Assembly: GCF_001043175.1 (NCBI RefSeq)
Contig: NZ_CP011494.1
Location: forward strand, 3,038,001-3,102,000
Direction of reading: 5' to 3'
Source of the DNA: Marinobacter psychrophilus
GTDB lineage: Bacteria; Pseudomonadota; Gammaproteobacteria; Pseudomonadales; Oleiphilaceae
DNA: 64,000 bases
The first letter of the stretch is position 1, and each line of letters begins with the position of its first letter. Position numbers and translations under genes: made by a program. The notes below the pieces were generated by a model. It was given only the letters and a program-made list of their open reading frames with translations, did not search any database and was not told where the DNA came from. This document shows positions 54,386 through 63,052 of this stretch, one piece after another.

Positions 54386-54491
54386 TCTGTAGGCCGCCTC
54401 GTTCGCAGTAACCTACCGGGATGGGCAAATCATCATTGGTTTCAGCATGCATCTCACGCTGATTTCCGCGAGGCGGACTGAAGCGATTGCA

Positions 54492-54536
54492 ACGAAAGGG
54501 CAAGGCAGAGGCAAAACGCACGACCTCACCCCGGCG
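54492..54536 (+). repeat. Interspersed 45-bp repeat, copy 2
   Basis: The segment ACGAAAGGGCAAGGCAGAGG...ACCCCGGCG aligns to 47787-47832 with about 80 percent identity by eye. It is next to the IS66 relic, so it may be a mobile-element-associated or small dispersed genomic repeat. Confidence 0.55.
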
Positions 54537-54623
54537 TTTCTCTTGTCCCCGGCGATTCTCTGTTTTGCTAAATCAACATCAGCCGCCTACGAGAAAATGG
54601 GCCCCAGTCTATTGGCTTGCTCA

Positions 54624-55352
54624 TCAGGCGATGGACTGAATAAAGGCTGACAGCTCAGGTGTTTGTGGATTATTAAAGAGATCTTTGGGATCGCCAGACT
54701 CATGCACCCTGCCGTGATGCATGAAGATGACCTTGTCACTGACATCCCGAGCAAATCGCATTTCATGGGTCACAATAATCAGTGTTATACCCTCATCTGC
54801 CAGTTGGCGAACCACCGTCAAGACCTCGTTCACAAGCTCAGGATCCAGCGCAGACGTAATCTCGTCACACAACAATACCTTTGGCGACATTGCCAGTGCC
54901 CGGGCTATTGCTACGCGCTGCTGTTGACCCCCGGACAGCTGATCCGGATAGACATCAAACTTTTCAAGCAGCCCTACTTTTTCCATAGCCTTCAGCGCCA
55001 TCTCCCGAGCTTCAGCTTCATCAATACCCTTGACTACCTTGAGTGCCAACATTACGTTCTGGCCGGCTTTAAGATGAGGAAAGAGATTGAACTGCTGAAA
55101 GACCATTCCTACCTTCAGGCGCAATTCACGAAGACTCTTCGTGCTTGACACGAGCTCATGGCCATCGACGTGAATAGTACCGCCATCGATCCCTTCCAGG
55201 CCGTTAATTGTCCGCAGCAATGTACTTTTGCCAGAACCACTGCGACCAATAATAGTAACAACTTCGCCCTCCTGAACCTCCAGGGTAACCCCCTTCAGAA
55301 CATGAAGATCGTCAAAGTATTTATGAATTTCATTGATATTAACGAGTGACAC
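54624..55352 (-). CDS. Amino-acid ABC transporter ATP-binding protein (second system)
   Basis: This 242-residue ATPase has Walker A GRSGSGKST, signature LSGGQQQRVAIARALA, Walker B VLLCDEITSALD and switch His in VTHEMRFA. It is GlnQ/GltL-like. GGAGG five bases before a GTG at 55352 fixes the start (MSLVNINEIHKYFDDLHVLKG). It overlaps the preceding permease gene by 14 bases and completes the operon. Confidence 0.93.
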   Translation of the reverse strand: MSLVNINEIHKYFDDLHVLKGVTLEVQEGEVVTIIGRSGSGKSTLLRTINGLEGIDGGTIHVDGHELVSSTKSLRELRLKVGMVFQQFNLFPHLKAGQNVMLALKVVKGIDEAEAREMALKAMEKVGLLEKFDVYPDQLSGGQQQRVAIARALAMSPKVLLCDEITSALDPELVNEVLTVVRQLADEGITLIIVTHEMRFARDVSDKVIFMHHGRVHESGDPKDLFNNPQTPELSAFIQSIA

Positions 55353-55989
55353 GAGCGCCTCCTTCCAAACGACGAGCAAACAGAGACAGTGGCCAGCATA
55401 GGGCGAAATACCCCAGCGCCACCAAGCCGAAGACAGTGAATGGATCGAAAGTCGCGTTTGCGATCATAGTCCCGGTCTTGGTGAGCTCTGCGAAACCAAT
55501 GATTGACGCCACTGACGTGCCTTTCACCACCTGTACGGAGAAACCTACCGTGGGCGGGATTGCGATACGAAAGGCTTGGGGCAAAATAACGTAGCGCATC
55601 TGCTCCCAGTAACTGAATGCCAGACTGTCCGTAGCTTCCCATTGGCCCTCCGGAATCGATTGAACACAGCCGCGCCAGATCTCCGCTAGAAACGCGCTGG
55701 TAAAAAGTGTCAGTCCCAGGGCAGCGGCAAGCAATGGCGAGATATCCAGACCCATCAGCGAGATCCCAAAGAACAGCATGAACAACTGCATGAGCAGCGG
55801 TGTTCCCTGAAACAGCTCAATATAGACTTTCGCAAAGGTTCGCAGAGTTACGCTGCCGGACATCCGGGCGAACAGGATAAGAAGCCCCATAGTGCCACCG
55901 AGCACGAATGCCAGCAGCGACAAGCCGAGCGTCCACTGTAAACCGCCCCAAAGCCCGCGCAACATATCGAATAGGGTAAAGTCCGTCAT
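55339..55989 (-). CDS. Amino-acid ABC transporter permease (second system, subunit 2)
   Basis: This 216-residue HisMQ-type permease shows the EAA loop QWEATDSLAFSYWEQMRYVILPQAFRIAIPPTVGF and has five predicted membrane segments. It overlaps the next permease by 4 bases and the ATPase by 14 bases, so the operon is translationally coupled. The Ser-Leu-Ala-Phe in the loop is common in this family. Confidence 0.9.
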   Translation of the reverse strand: MTDFTLFDMLRGLWGGLQWTLGLSLLAFVLGGTMGLLILFARMSGSVTLRTFAKVYIELFQGTPLLMQLFMLFFGISLMGLDISPLLAAALGLTLFTSAFLAEIWRGCVQSIPEGQWEATDSLAFSYWEQMRYVILPQAFRIAIPPTVGFSVQVVKGTSVASIIGFAELTKTGTMIANATFDPFTVFGLVALGYFALCWPLSLFARRLEGGARVTR

Positions 55990-56672
55990 GCAGCACCTCT
56001 CCCGGTCTGTGGACGACCAACAATAATGTACCGACCCACTAAGTTAAATATCTGACGAATCCCCAGCGCCATCAGAAAATAAACAGCGGTTGTCACTGCG
56101 TAAGTTTCAAAGGCTCGAAAATTGCGCGACTGGATAAAGTTTGCCGCAGAGGTCAACTCCTCTGTTGCAATCTGCGAGCAAACAGCCGAGCCAAGCATAA
56201 CGATAATCACTTGACTGCTCAGCGCTGGCCAAACCCTCTGTAGTGCAGGACGTAACACGATATGGCGAAAGATTTGGAAACGATTGAACGCCAGCGACTC
56301 GCCGGCCTCAATCTGACCCTGCATCGTAGACTGAATGCCGGCGCGAATGATTTCCGTGGAGTACGCTCCCAGGTTGATCACCATCGCCAATACCGCCGCT
56401 TCCCAACTGCTTATGCGAATACCCAGAGAAGGCAGGCCAAAAAAGATGAAGAAAAGCTGAACCAGAAATGGCGTATTCCTGATTACCTCCACATAGACGG
56501 CGGCAATCCAGTTAAAGGGTTTTATCGCCCATGCCCGGCAAACGGCACAAACAATACCAAGAGAAATGCCGAACACACTGCCAACTGCCGTCAGAGCAAG
56601 AGTGAATCCCGCCCCTTTTAACAGTAAGTCTGCATATTGAAAGATGGCGGCAAAATCAAAATCGTAAGCCAT
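55986..56672 (-). CDS. Amino-acid ABC transporter permease (second system, subunit 1)
   Basis: This 228-residue HisMQ-type permease has five membrane segments and the EAA loop EAGESLAFNRFQIFRHIVLRPALQRVWPALSS. I use the ATG at 56672 (MAYDFDFAAIFQY); GTG at 56687 is the longest alternative and neither has a strong ribosome binding site. It forms a heterodimer with the downstream permease. Confidence 0.9.
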   Translation of the reverse strand: MAYDFDFAAIFQYADLLLKGAGFTLALTAVGSVFGISLGIVCAVCRAWAIKPFNWIAAVYVEVIRNTPFLVQLFFIFFGLPSLGIRISSWEAAVLAMVINLGAYSTEIIRAGIQSTMQGQIEAGESLAFNRFQIFRHIVLRPALQRVWPALSSQVIIVMLGSAVCSQIATEELTSAANFIQSRNFRAFETYAVTTAVYFLMALGIRQIFNLVGRYIIVGRPQTGRGAA

Positions 56673-56726
56673 ACTTATTCGCACCACGCTTTGGCTGAAG
56701 CCCGGCGCGAAGCCGGGCCGCAGGTT

Positions 56727-57554
56727 TTACTGGAAGTCCGCCGGCAGCGGTGCGTTCAACCAGCGTTTGGAGATCTCGTTAAGGCGACCGTCCTGCCTGG
56801 CCTTCTTGATAATCTCGTTTACTGTTGCGATCAGAGCCGTATCGCCCTTCGCCACACCGACAAAGCAAGGCGAGTTTTTGATCAGAAATTTTACTTCCAG
56901 TCCACGGCCGGACGTTTGCTCGGCAACGGCAGCGGCAACCACGTTGCCGGTCGCAATCAGGTCGGTTTGTCCAGAGAGGAAGGCTGAGATGGTGCCATTA
57001 TTGTCTTCAAAACGCTTTAGCGTAGCGCCTTCCGGAGCAATTTTTGTAAGTTCCAGGTCCTCGATAGAACCGCGGGTAACGGCGATCATTTTACCATCCA
57101 GGTCATCGGCATTTTTTACATCCGAAGACTCAGGACCGAATACCCCGTTAAAAAACGGAGCGTACGGATCAGTGAAATCAATCACCTTGGCACGATCAGG
57201 GTTCTTTCCAAGGCTCGAAATAACCAGATCAACCTTACCGGTCGTTAGAAACGGGATCCGATTCGCACTAGTAACCGGTACGAGTTCCACATTGACTCCC
57301 AGCTCCTCGCCAATCAGGTTGGCCATGTCGATGTCATAGCCTCTGGGAGCCATATCCGAACCGATACTGCCAAATGGCGGGAAATCTTGAGGCACAGCAA
57401 CTTTCAGTACACCATCTTTTTTGATGTCAGATAACGTTGTCGCCTGCACTGAGGCGACGCTAGCGAACACTGCAAATACAGCAAACACGGCTGCAAAAAG
57501 AGGCTTGAAGAATGATTGACTTCGTTTTTCCGAAAGAACTTTCATCATTTGCAT
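56727..57554 (-). CDS. Amino-acid ABC transporter periplasmic binding protein (second system)
   Basis: This 275-residue family-3 binding protein has a long signal peptide (hydrophobic core PLFAAVFAVFAVFASVASVQA) and a mature part with GVLKVAVPQDFPPFGSIGSDMAPRGYDIDMANLIGEELG, NRIPFLTTGKVDLVISSLGKNPDRAKVIDFTDPYAPFF. AAGGAG nine bases before the ATG at 57554 fixes the start. The ligand may be an amino acid or opine-like compound; the adjacent GntR regulator could sense it. Confidence 0.92.
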   Translation of the reverse strand: MQMMKVLSEKRSQSFFKPLFAAVFAVFAVFASVASVQATTLSDIKKDGVLKVAVPQDFPPFGSIGSDMAPRGYDIDMANLIGEELGVNVELVPVTSANRIPFLTTGKVDLVISSLGKNPDRAKVIDFTDPYAPFFNGVFGPESSDVKNADDLDGKMIAVTRGSIEDLELTKIAPEGATLKRFEDNNGTISAFLSGQTDLIATGNVVAAAVAEQTSGRGLEVKFLIKNSPCFVGVAKGDTALIATVNEIIKKARQDGRLNEISKRWLNAPLPADFQ

Positions 57555-57593
57555 GATCGATTTCTCCTTATTTACGTTTAGGTTGCTCATTAA

Positions 57594-58268
57594 TTAGGGT
57601 TGTTCAAAGCGAATGCCGATTCGATCTGCGGCTAAAAGAAGATGCTTCTGGATGGCTGAACGGGCGAGATCAGAATCCCCGTCAGCGATTGCCTTGATGA
57701 TGGCGCCGTGCTCGTCAAAGGTTTCCCAAATTCGCCGGGTATTGGCGAATGGCAGGCGCAGACTGTAACCGACCTTGATTTGGCTCTGCTGTACCACCTC
57801 CAAAAGCGACGGATTTCCAGAAAGCATCGCCAAGCGCTTGTGAAACTCAAGGTCCCATTCCGCTGCACCAACAAGATCCAGCTTTTGAAGCGCATTGCCC
57901 AAACCATCCTGGGTTTCCTGCAGCTGGTCGACACTGTTAGCACGTTTTGCCGCCAACGAAGCTGCCGCAGGCTCAAAGATGTAACGCAGTTGAAAGATAG
58001 ATTCCGGGCTCACTCCCGCCGGTCCTTTTGGAACGTTGCTGCCGTCGTTCGTTGATCTTTGGGTTACATACACTCCCCGGCCGGGATGAGCATGCACCAG
58101 CCCAAGTGCCTCAAGCATTGAGATGGCTTCTCTAAGAGAGGTTCGACTGATACCCAGATCTATCGCCAGACTTCGCTGTGGTGGTAACCTCGCGCCTTGC
58201 AAGTATTCACCACTAACAATTCTTCGCTGTAAGGCCTGCGCGGCCGCATTTGCAAGGGTTGGCATCAT
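57594..58268 (-). CDS. GntR/FadR family regulator of the ABC operon
   Basis: This 224-residue protein has an N-terminal GntR winged helix (LQRRIVSGEYLQGARLPPQRSLAIDLGISRTSLREAISMLEALGLVHAHPGRGVYVT) and a FadR/FCD helical ligand-binding domain (GLGNALQKLDLVGAAEWDLEFHKRLAMLSGNPSLLEVVQ...DEHGAIIKAIADGDSDLARSAIQKHLL). It lies 39 bases before the binding-protein gene in the same direction and so is likely the first gene of the operon and its autoregulated controller. The ATG at 58268 is chosen; a longer frame to 58370 has no family resemblance. Confidence 0.9.
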   Translation of the reverse strand: MMPTLANAAAQALQRRIVSGEYLQGARLPPQRSLAIDLGISRTSLREAISMLEALGLVHAHPGRGVYVTQRSTNDGSNVPKGPAGVSPESIFQLRYIFEPAAASLAAKRANSVDQLQETQDGLGNALQKLDLVGAAEWDLEFHKRLAMLSGNPSLLEVVQQSQIKVGYSLRLPFANTRRIWETFDEHGAIIKAIADGDSDLARSAIQKHLLLAADRIGIRFEQP

Positions 58269-58665
58269 GCTCACAGTGTTAAGGAATCTGGAACTGCTCT
58301 GAGTAACTGGTATGACCGGTATGAACAGTTGCAAACGAAAGCAATTGGGATGCCAACCCGTCAAAATCATCCTATCTCATTGATTTTAAGCAATAGCTGC
58401 GATCTGGCGCGGTCAGTTTTATTGGTTAACCACTGGGCAACACGCACAGAACGGACGCAGCAGCACCAATTTAGAGCATAGGTTTACAGCGCTTGACCAT
58501 CGCGTGGGAGCGTTGGCGTCAAGGTGACATCGCTAGAGAGGTTTGATTGTTGCTGAACGGAGACCCAGCAGGCCTGCGAGTATGGCGCCGATAATGCCTG
58601 AGGCGGAGCGGACTGTGATCGTTTCCGCGGTGCTTTCTTGTAACGGTATATTGAAAAAGGAGCTG
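58269..58665. other. Intergenic region upstream of the GntR gene
   Basis: This roughly 400-bp stretch includes the promoter region of the GntR-ABC operon and, on the minus strand at about 58550-58680, a frame encoding a hydrophobic tail (SGIIGAILAGLLGLRSATIKPL) in continuity with the decayed gamma-glutamyltransferase region. I see no complete gene. Confidence 0.45.
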
Positions 58666-59225
58666 TTACTGACCCTGCGCAGTTCCATCGCCCCGCGGGT
58701 CATGCATGGCTTCTCGACGGCCGTCGGGGTGCACCGCGATGGCGTCGGCCAGGCCGGTGAACGGGATCAGCTGCGTGGCCAGCACCATTTGGGTCTCGGG
58801 CTGACCATCACCACCCTGAGTGCCGACTGCCAAAAGGTTGCCTTGCTTATTACAACAAAAGGCGCCGAGATCTGGCAGTTCCTGAATCAGCTCATGGCGC
58901 TGTTGTTGCCAGAACGCCTGGTTGGCCGAAACGCCATAGCCATCCCGAGCCAGGGCGATGGCCGGCTCTAGCAGGTCCGGCCAGGTAAGGGTGGACACCC
59001 AACGATCGCGGCTCCAATCACGGGCCAGAAACCATCCGCGCAGCGCGCCAGCGTTGGTGGCTCCCGAAGCAGGCCCATCAGGGTATCCACCCGCTTGCCG
59101 TTACTGAGCAGCCACAGGACATCGCCACCGGTACCGAACATTTGGAGGCAAACCACAGACAGCACCGCGGCCTTAGCCCTGGGGTCGTAGGTGCAGATCA
59201 CGCCCTTGTTCGACTCGGCTTTCAT
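58666..59225 (-). pseudogene. Decayed gamma-glutamyltransferase-like gene
   Basis: Two frames on the minus strand carry pieces of a gamma-glutamyltransferase: KGVICTYDPRAKAAVLSVV and GTGGDVLWLLSNGKRVDTLMG in one (58968-59225), then STLTWPDLLEPAIALARDGYGVSANQ and GTQGGDGQPETQMVLATQL in the other (58666-58998). Family enzymes are over 500 residues; here about 190 are recognisable, with a frameshift and missing blocks, including the catalytic Thr region. It is therefore a pseudogene. It lies between the GntR-ABC operon and the amidohydrolase. Confidence 0.72.
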
Positions 59226-59309
59226 GCGGTGAGCTACCTGTAGTTGCTAGAATGCGATCGATGGATAGCGTTTATGCACGGCATTATGGCCCGCTTCCGG
59301 GCCGGAAGG

Positions 59310-60548
59310 TCAGCCGTGACGTGTCGGTGCGAGGAGCTGCGCTGGCTTGCGCTCAAAACTCTGACGACCACCTTTGAACGCCATCAGTGGCTGCGCCAGA
59401 CTGGCGATTACCGCCGCCGGTGATTCGGCGTCCAGTACAATAAAATCGGCGTTACAACCTGGCGTCAAACCATAGTTCTGCAGCCGAATCAGCTTCGCCG
59501 ATTCCTCCGAAATCCATGATAGGCAGCGCGTCAGCCCCGCCGGCGTACCCAAATGACATACATTAGCCAACAGGTTGGCTTGGCGGATCAGCGAGACATC
59601 GCCAAACGGCGTGAAGGGATTGCCGACGTTATTGGTAGACAATGAACAGGTCACACCATAGTCATGGAGCCTTGCCAGCGGCGCAACGCCCCGAGGCACA
59701 TTGTGGGTAGCCTCCCGACCGTTAAGGAACAGGTCGGTAGACGGTAACGCGGTCACCTGAACTCCAGCGTCTGCCAGAGCCAGAGCGATTTCCCGAAACG
59801 GGTCTGGCGCTAATGCCGACAGCTTGGTGGCATGGCCGATCGTAACCCGGTGCTGCCAGCCATAGGCGCGGGTGCACCGGATTACCTCCGGTATGGTCAT
59901 GCCTTCGGGGTTGAGGTCGAAATCCAGGTGCAGATCTAGATCACAGTTGTAACGCTCCGCCAATTCGAACAATCGCCGAATCTGACCGGCAGGATCGTCG
60001 TCCATGTAAGGGCAGCCGCCAAGGACTGTGGCGCCATTTTCCAGCGCTTCGCACAATAGCTCTTCAGTACCGGGATTATTGAGCAGGCCTTCCTGGGGAA
60101 ATACACAAATTTCCAGGCTGACACCCCAGGCATAGTCCTGTTGCAGGCGGCGGATAGCGCGGAAGCCGGTCAGGCCGATGCCGGGGTCCAGTTCCACATG
60201 GGTGCGCATATGCGTGGTGCCCTGAGTGATGGCTTGTTCCAGGATGCGAGCGCCTCGCTGGTAGACATCCGCCTCAGTGAACTCCGCCTTGGCGGCGCTG
60301 GTACTGGCCACAGCTTCCTTCAAGGTACCTTCCTTCAGCTTGCAGCGGTCCATGATGCAGGCCTTGTCGAGGTGAATATGGGTCTCAATGAGTCCTGGCA
60401 AAACCAGATTGCCCCCCAAATCGATCTCGGTTAAAGGTGACGCATCGTCGGCAAAAGTCTCGATGAATCTGCCATGTTCCACCCGTAATTCAGTCATCCG
60501 ATTCGGTTGATTCGGAAGTCTCAGGTTCTTGAATAATATTGAGTTCAT
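59310..60548 (-). CDS. Cytosine-deaminase-fold amidohydrolase with altered catalytic residues
   Basis: This 412-residue amidohydrolase has the HIHLDK metal motif (residues 57-62), LDLHLDFDLN (His207), and TIGHATKLSALAP. It lies in the CodA-like branch and is a paralogue of the gene at 2-874. But the CodA catalytic Glu in HxDE is Phe210, and the metal/catalytic Asp of the GHDD/GQDS motif is Asn306 in LSTNNVGNPFTPFGD. So cytosine deamination by the CodA mechanism is unlikely; a related hydrolase on a ring compound is plausible. The stop of the ABC fusion gene overlaps its start by 4 bases (60545-60548), indicating one operon. Confidence 0.88.
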   Translation of the reverse strand: MNSILFKNLRLPNQPNRMTELRVEHGRFIETFADDASPLTEIDLGGNLVLPGLIETHIHLDKACIMDRCKLKEGTLKEAVASTSAAKAEFTEADVYQRGARILEQAITQGTTHMRTHVELDPGIGLTGFRAIRRLQQDYAWGVSLEICVFPQEGLLNNPGTEELLCEALENGATVLGGCPYMDDDPAGQIRRLFELAERYNCDLDLHLDFDLNPEGMTIPEVIRCTRAYGWQHRVTIGHATKLSALAPDPFREIALALADAGVQVTALPSTDLFLNGREATHNVPRGVAPLARLHDYGVTCSLSTNNVGNPFTPFGDVSLIRQANLLANVCHLGTPAGLTRCLSWISEESAKLIRLQNYGLTPGCNADFIVLDAESPAAVIASLAQPLMAFKGGRQSFERKPAQLLAPTRHG

Positions 60549-63052
60549 GTAACATTCCCTCCCAGATAAGCGGCTTCCAGTTCCGGATCGTTGAGGAGAG
60601 CTTCGGCATCGCCAGAGTGAACCACACGCCCTGTTTCCAATACATAAGCCCGGTCTGCCACCTGCAGGGCAAGATTGGCCATCTGATCCACCAACAGCAG
60701 AGTGACGCCCTCATCCCGCAGGGCGGCCAGAGCGTCATAAAGCTCGGCCACCATGGCCGGCGCCAACCCCAGAGACGGTTCGTCCAACAGCAGGATCGAA
60801 GGTTTTGCCATTAGCCCACGACCGATAGCAACCATTTGCTGTTCACCCCCTGAAAGCAGCCCAGCGGGGCTATTAATGCGGTCCTGCAATCGAGGAAAGC
60901 GTGCCAGGATGTCATTCACGTCTTGGTCCAGATGAGCGCGATCGGTGCGGGTGTAGGCACCCATCAGCAGGTTGTCCCGCACACTCAGCTCCGGAAACAC
61001 CTGGCGGCCCTCAGGCACCAGGGCCAGACCTCTGCCTGCAATCTGGCTGGCGTCCAGGGTTTCAATATTTTCGTTGTTGAGCACCACTGAGCCATAAGAA
61101 GCGGAGTGCAGTCCCGCAATGGCCTGAAGAATGCTGGATTTACCGGCGCCATTAGCCCCAAGAATAGCAATCAGCTCGCCTGGATTTACCATCAGGTTCA
61201 CCCCCTCGACCACCGGGGCGGCACCGTAGTCAATGACCAGATCTTTGACGAACAAAGTGGCGTCCCGACTGCCATCCCAAAGTTTGGAGCGAGGCGGTGC
61301 CTGGTAATCGGTGCTCCCGAGGTAAGCCCTTACCACCTCAGGGTTGGAACGAACCTCTTCGGGCTCCCCCCAGGCGATTGGGCGTCCGGCATCCAGCACC
61401 AGGATGCGGTCCGAAACTGACATCACCATGGTCATGTCATGCTCCACTAGAATCACCGCAATACCATAGCCCGCGATGGTCCGAAGCAGTCCGGCGACCT
61501 GGTCAGTATCGACTCGGCTCAGGCCGGCGGCTGGTTCGTCCAGCAACAACACCCTTGGCCGCAGTGCAAGAGCCCGGGCGATTTCCACCAGGCGACGATC
61601 GACATGAGGTAGGGCTTCGGCCAGGGTATGCACCGAGCCGCGGTAGCCAACCAAAGCCAGCAGATCCATGGCAACGCCCACTTGTTGGGGGTTTGGCTTG
61701 CGCCAACAATCCCCCAGGCGGCCACGTTGCATACCTGCCAGCAGGTTCTCAAGCACAGTGAGTCCGACAAACAACTGGGTGGTCTGGTAAGTTCGGGCAA
61801 TGCCAGCCCGGGCGATTTTCCAAGCAGGCAAGCCTGCCAGATCACCGTCGAGGTCGATCCGGCCGCTGTCCGGTGCGTAAAAACCGCTGACCAGGTTCAG
61901 TACCGTAGTCTTGCCGGCACCGTTGGGCCCGATGATGCTGGTGACGGTGCCCGGTGCGGCATTGAAACTGACCCGCTCGGCCGCCTGTACGCCGCCGAAC
62001 CGGATGCCGATGTCCTTCACTCGCAAGCCGCCAGGGGCGCCCGCATCGCAGGTCAGAAAACTCGCCAGCCGGGTAGCGTCCGGCTGATGCCGGGGCACCA
62101 GTCGCTCCGGTTTCGAAAACCGGGCCTGAAGCACGCCGAGCACGCCGGTTGGTGCAATCCATAGCACCCCGAGCAGAACGCCGGCGAACAGCAGCAGTCG
62201 CATTTCCGCCATGCTTGACAGCAATTCCGGCACCAGCACGATGAGAACGGCCCCCAGCAAAGGCCCGAACACGGTTCCGGCACCGCCAACAATGACCGCC
62301 AGTACAAAGAGAATGGACTGGGTAAATGGAAAGGAATCCGGGTTAATAAACATCATCAACGGCGACAGCAGCGACCCCGCCAGCCCCGCGAAAAGCGCCG
62401 AAAGGGCAAAGGCCAGAGTCTTGGTCTGCACTGGATTAAAGCCCAGCGAACGGGCCGCGATCTCGGTGGCCTTGACGGCGCGGATCGCCCGCCCACAACT
62501 GCTGCCGGCCAGGCGGTGAAAAAACATCAGCGAGGCGACCATCAGTGCCACCGCAATCAAGGCCAGCCCGGTACTGGCCGGCAGGCTACCCGTATCCGGC
62601 ATCGGTACTCCGGCCAAACCGTTGGCACCGCCGGTAAGGGATCGCCACTCAATCAGGCCATGATGCACGATAAAGCCGAAGGCGATGGTCACCATGGCAA
62701 GGTAGGGACCGCTGACACGCACCGCCGGTATTGCCAGCAAGGCGCCGACACCTGCGGTGACGATGGCAGCACTGGCCATACCCAATACCAGCGGGACCCC
62801 TGCCATGGTCATCAGTGCCGAGATATAGGCGCCAATGGCGTAGAAAGCAACATGGCCGAATGATATCTGGCCACTGAGACCAATCAGAATATTGAGACCG
62901 CTACACACCACCGTTGTCAGGGCGATCAGGGTCATAACCAGCAGGCCATAACCACCCAGGGTAAAGGACAGCACCGCACCCGTCAGTGCCAGCAAACCCA
63001 GCAGGATCGGTACCAGCCATCGATGCGAGGTCAAGGCATTCGGGGACATCAT
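60545..63052 (-). CDS. LivM-LivG-LivF fusion of a branched-chain-type ABC transporter
   Basis: This 835-residue protein fuses three usual subunits. Residues about 1-325 are the LivM-type permease (GLNILIGLSGQISFGHVAFYAIGAYISALM, GFNPVQTKTLAFALSALFAGLAGSLL). From about 345 to 590 is a LivG-type ATPase with GPNGAGKTT, and from about 605 to 835 a LivF-type ATPase with GANGAGKSS and LLSGGEQQMVAIGRGLM. The first ATPase has an unusual signature, LPHVDRRLVEIARAL, in place of the LPYGxQR form. It overlaps livH and the amidohydrolase gene by 4 bases each. Substrate may be branched-chain amino acids, urea, or nucleobase-related compounds given the neighbouring amidohydrolase. Confidence 0.93.
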   Translation of the reverse strand: MMSPNALTSHRWLVPILLGLLALTGAVLSFTLGGYGLLVMTLIALTTVVCSGLNILIGLSGQISFGHVAFYAIGAYISALMTMAGVPLVLGMASAAIVTAGVGALLAIPAVRVSGPYLAMVTIAFGFIVHHGLIEWRSLTGGANGLAGVPMPDTGSLPASTGLALIAVALMVASLMFFHRLAGSSCGRAIRAVKATEIAARSLGFNPVQTKTLAFALSALFAGLAGSLLSPLMMFINPDSFPFTQSILFVLAVIVGGAGTVFGPLLGAVLIVLVPELLSSMAEMRLLLFAGVLLGVLWIAPTGVLGVLQARFSKPERLVPRHQPDATRLASFLTCDAGAPGGLRVKDIGIRFGGVQAAERVSFNAAPGTVTSIIGPNGAGKTTVLNLVSGFYAPDSGRIDLDGDLAGLPAWKIARAGIARTYQTTQLFVGLTVLENLLAGMQRGRLGDCWRKPNPQQVGVAMDLLALVGYRGSVHTLAEALPHVDRRLVEIARALALRPRVLLLDEPAAGLSRVDTDQVAGLLRTIAGYGIAVILVEHDMTMVMSVSDRILVLDAGRPIAWGEPEEVRSNPEVVRAYLGSTDYQAPPRSKLWDGSRDATLFVKDLVIDYGAAPVVEGVNLMVNPGELIAILGANGAGKSSILQAIAGLHSASYGSVVLNNENIETLDASQIAGRGLALVPEGRQVFPELSVRDNLLMGAYTRTDRAHLDQDVNDILARFPRLQDRINSPAGLLSGGEQQMVAIGRGLMAKPSILLLDEPSLGLAPAMVAELYDALAALRDEGVTLLLVDQMANLALQVADRAYVLETGRVVHSGDAEALLNDPELEAAYLGGNVT

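Larger units (their letters stand above)
54124..54623. other. Intergenic region between fimT and the second ABC operon
   Basis: This 500-bp region separates two minus-strand operons and contains the IS66 remnant and a copy of the 45-bp interspersed repeat. The pilin-operon promoter presumably lies in it. A 114-codon frame at 54177-54521 overlaps the IS66 relic in another frame and is not considered a gene. Confidence 0.5.

Noticed and set aside
54177-54521. 114-codon minus-strand frame
   Set aside because: The IS66 motifs lie in a different frame of the same DNA, so this open frame is incidental.
58543-58971. 142-codon plus-strand frame
   Set aside because: It is antisense to the gamma-glutamyltransferase relic and has no family resemblance or ribosome binding site.
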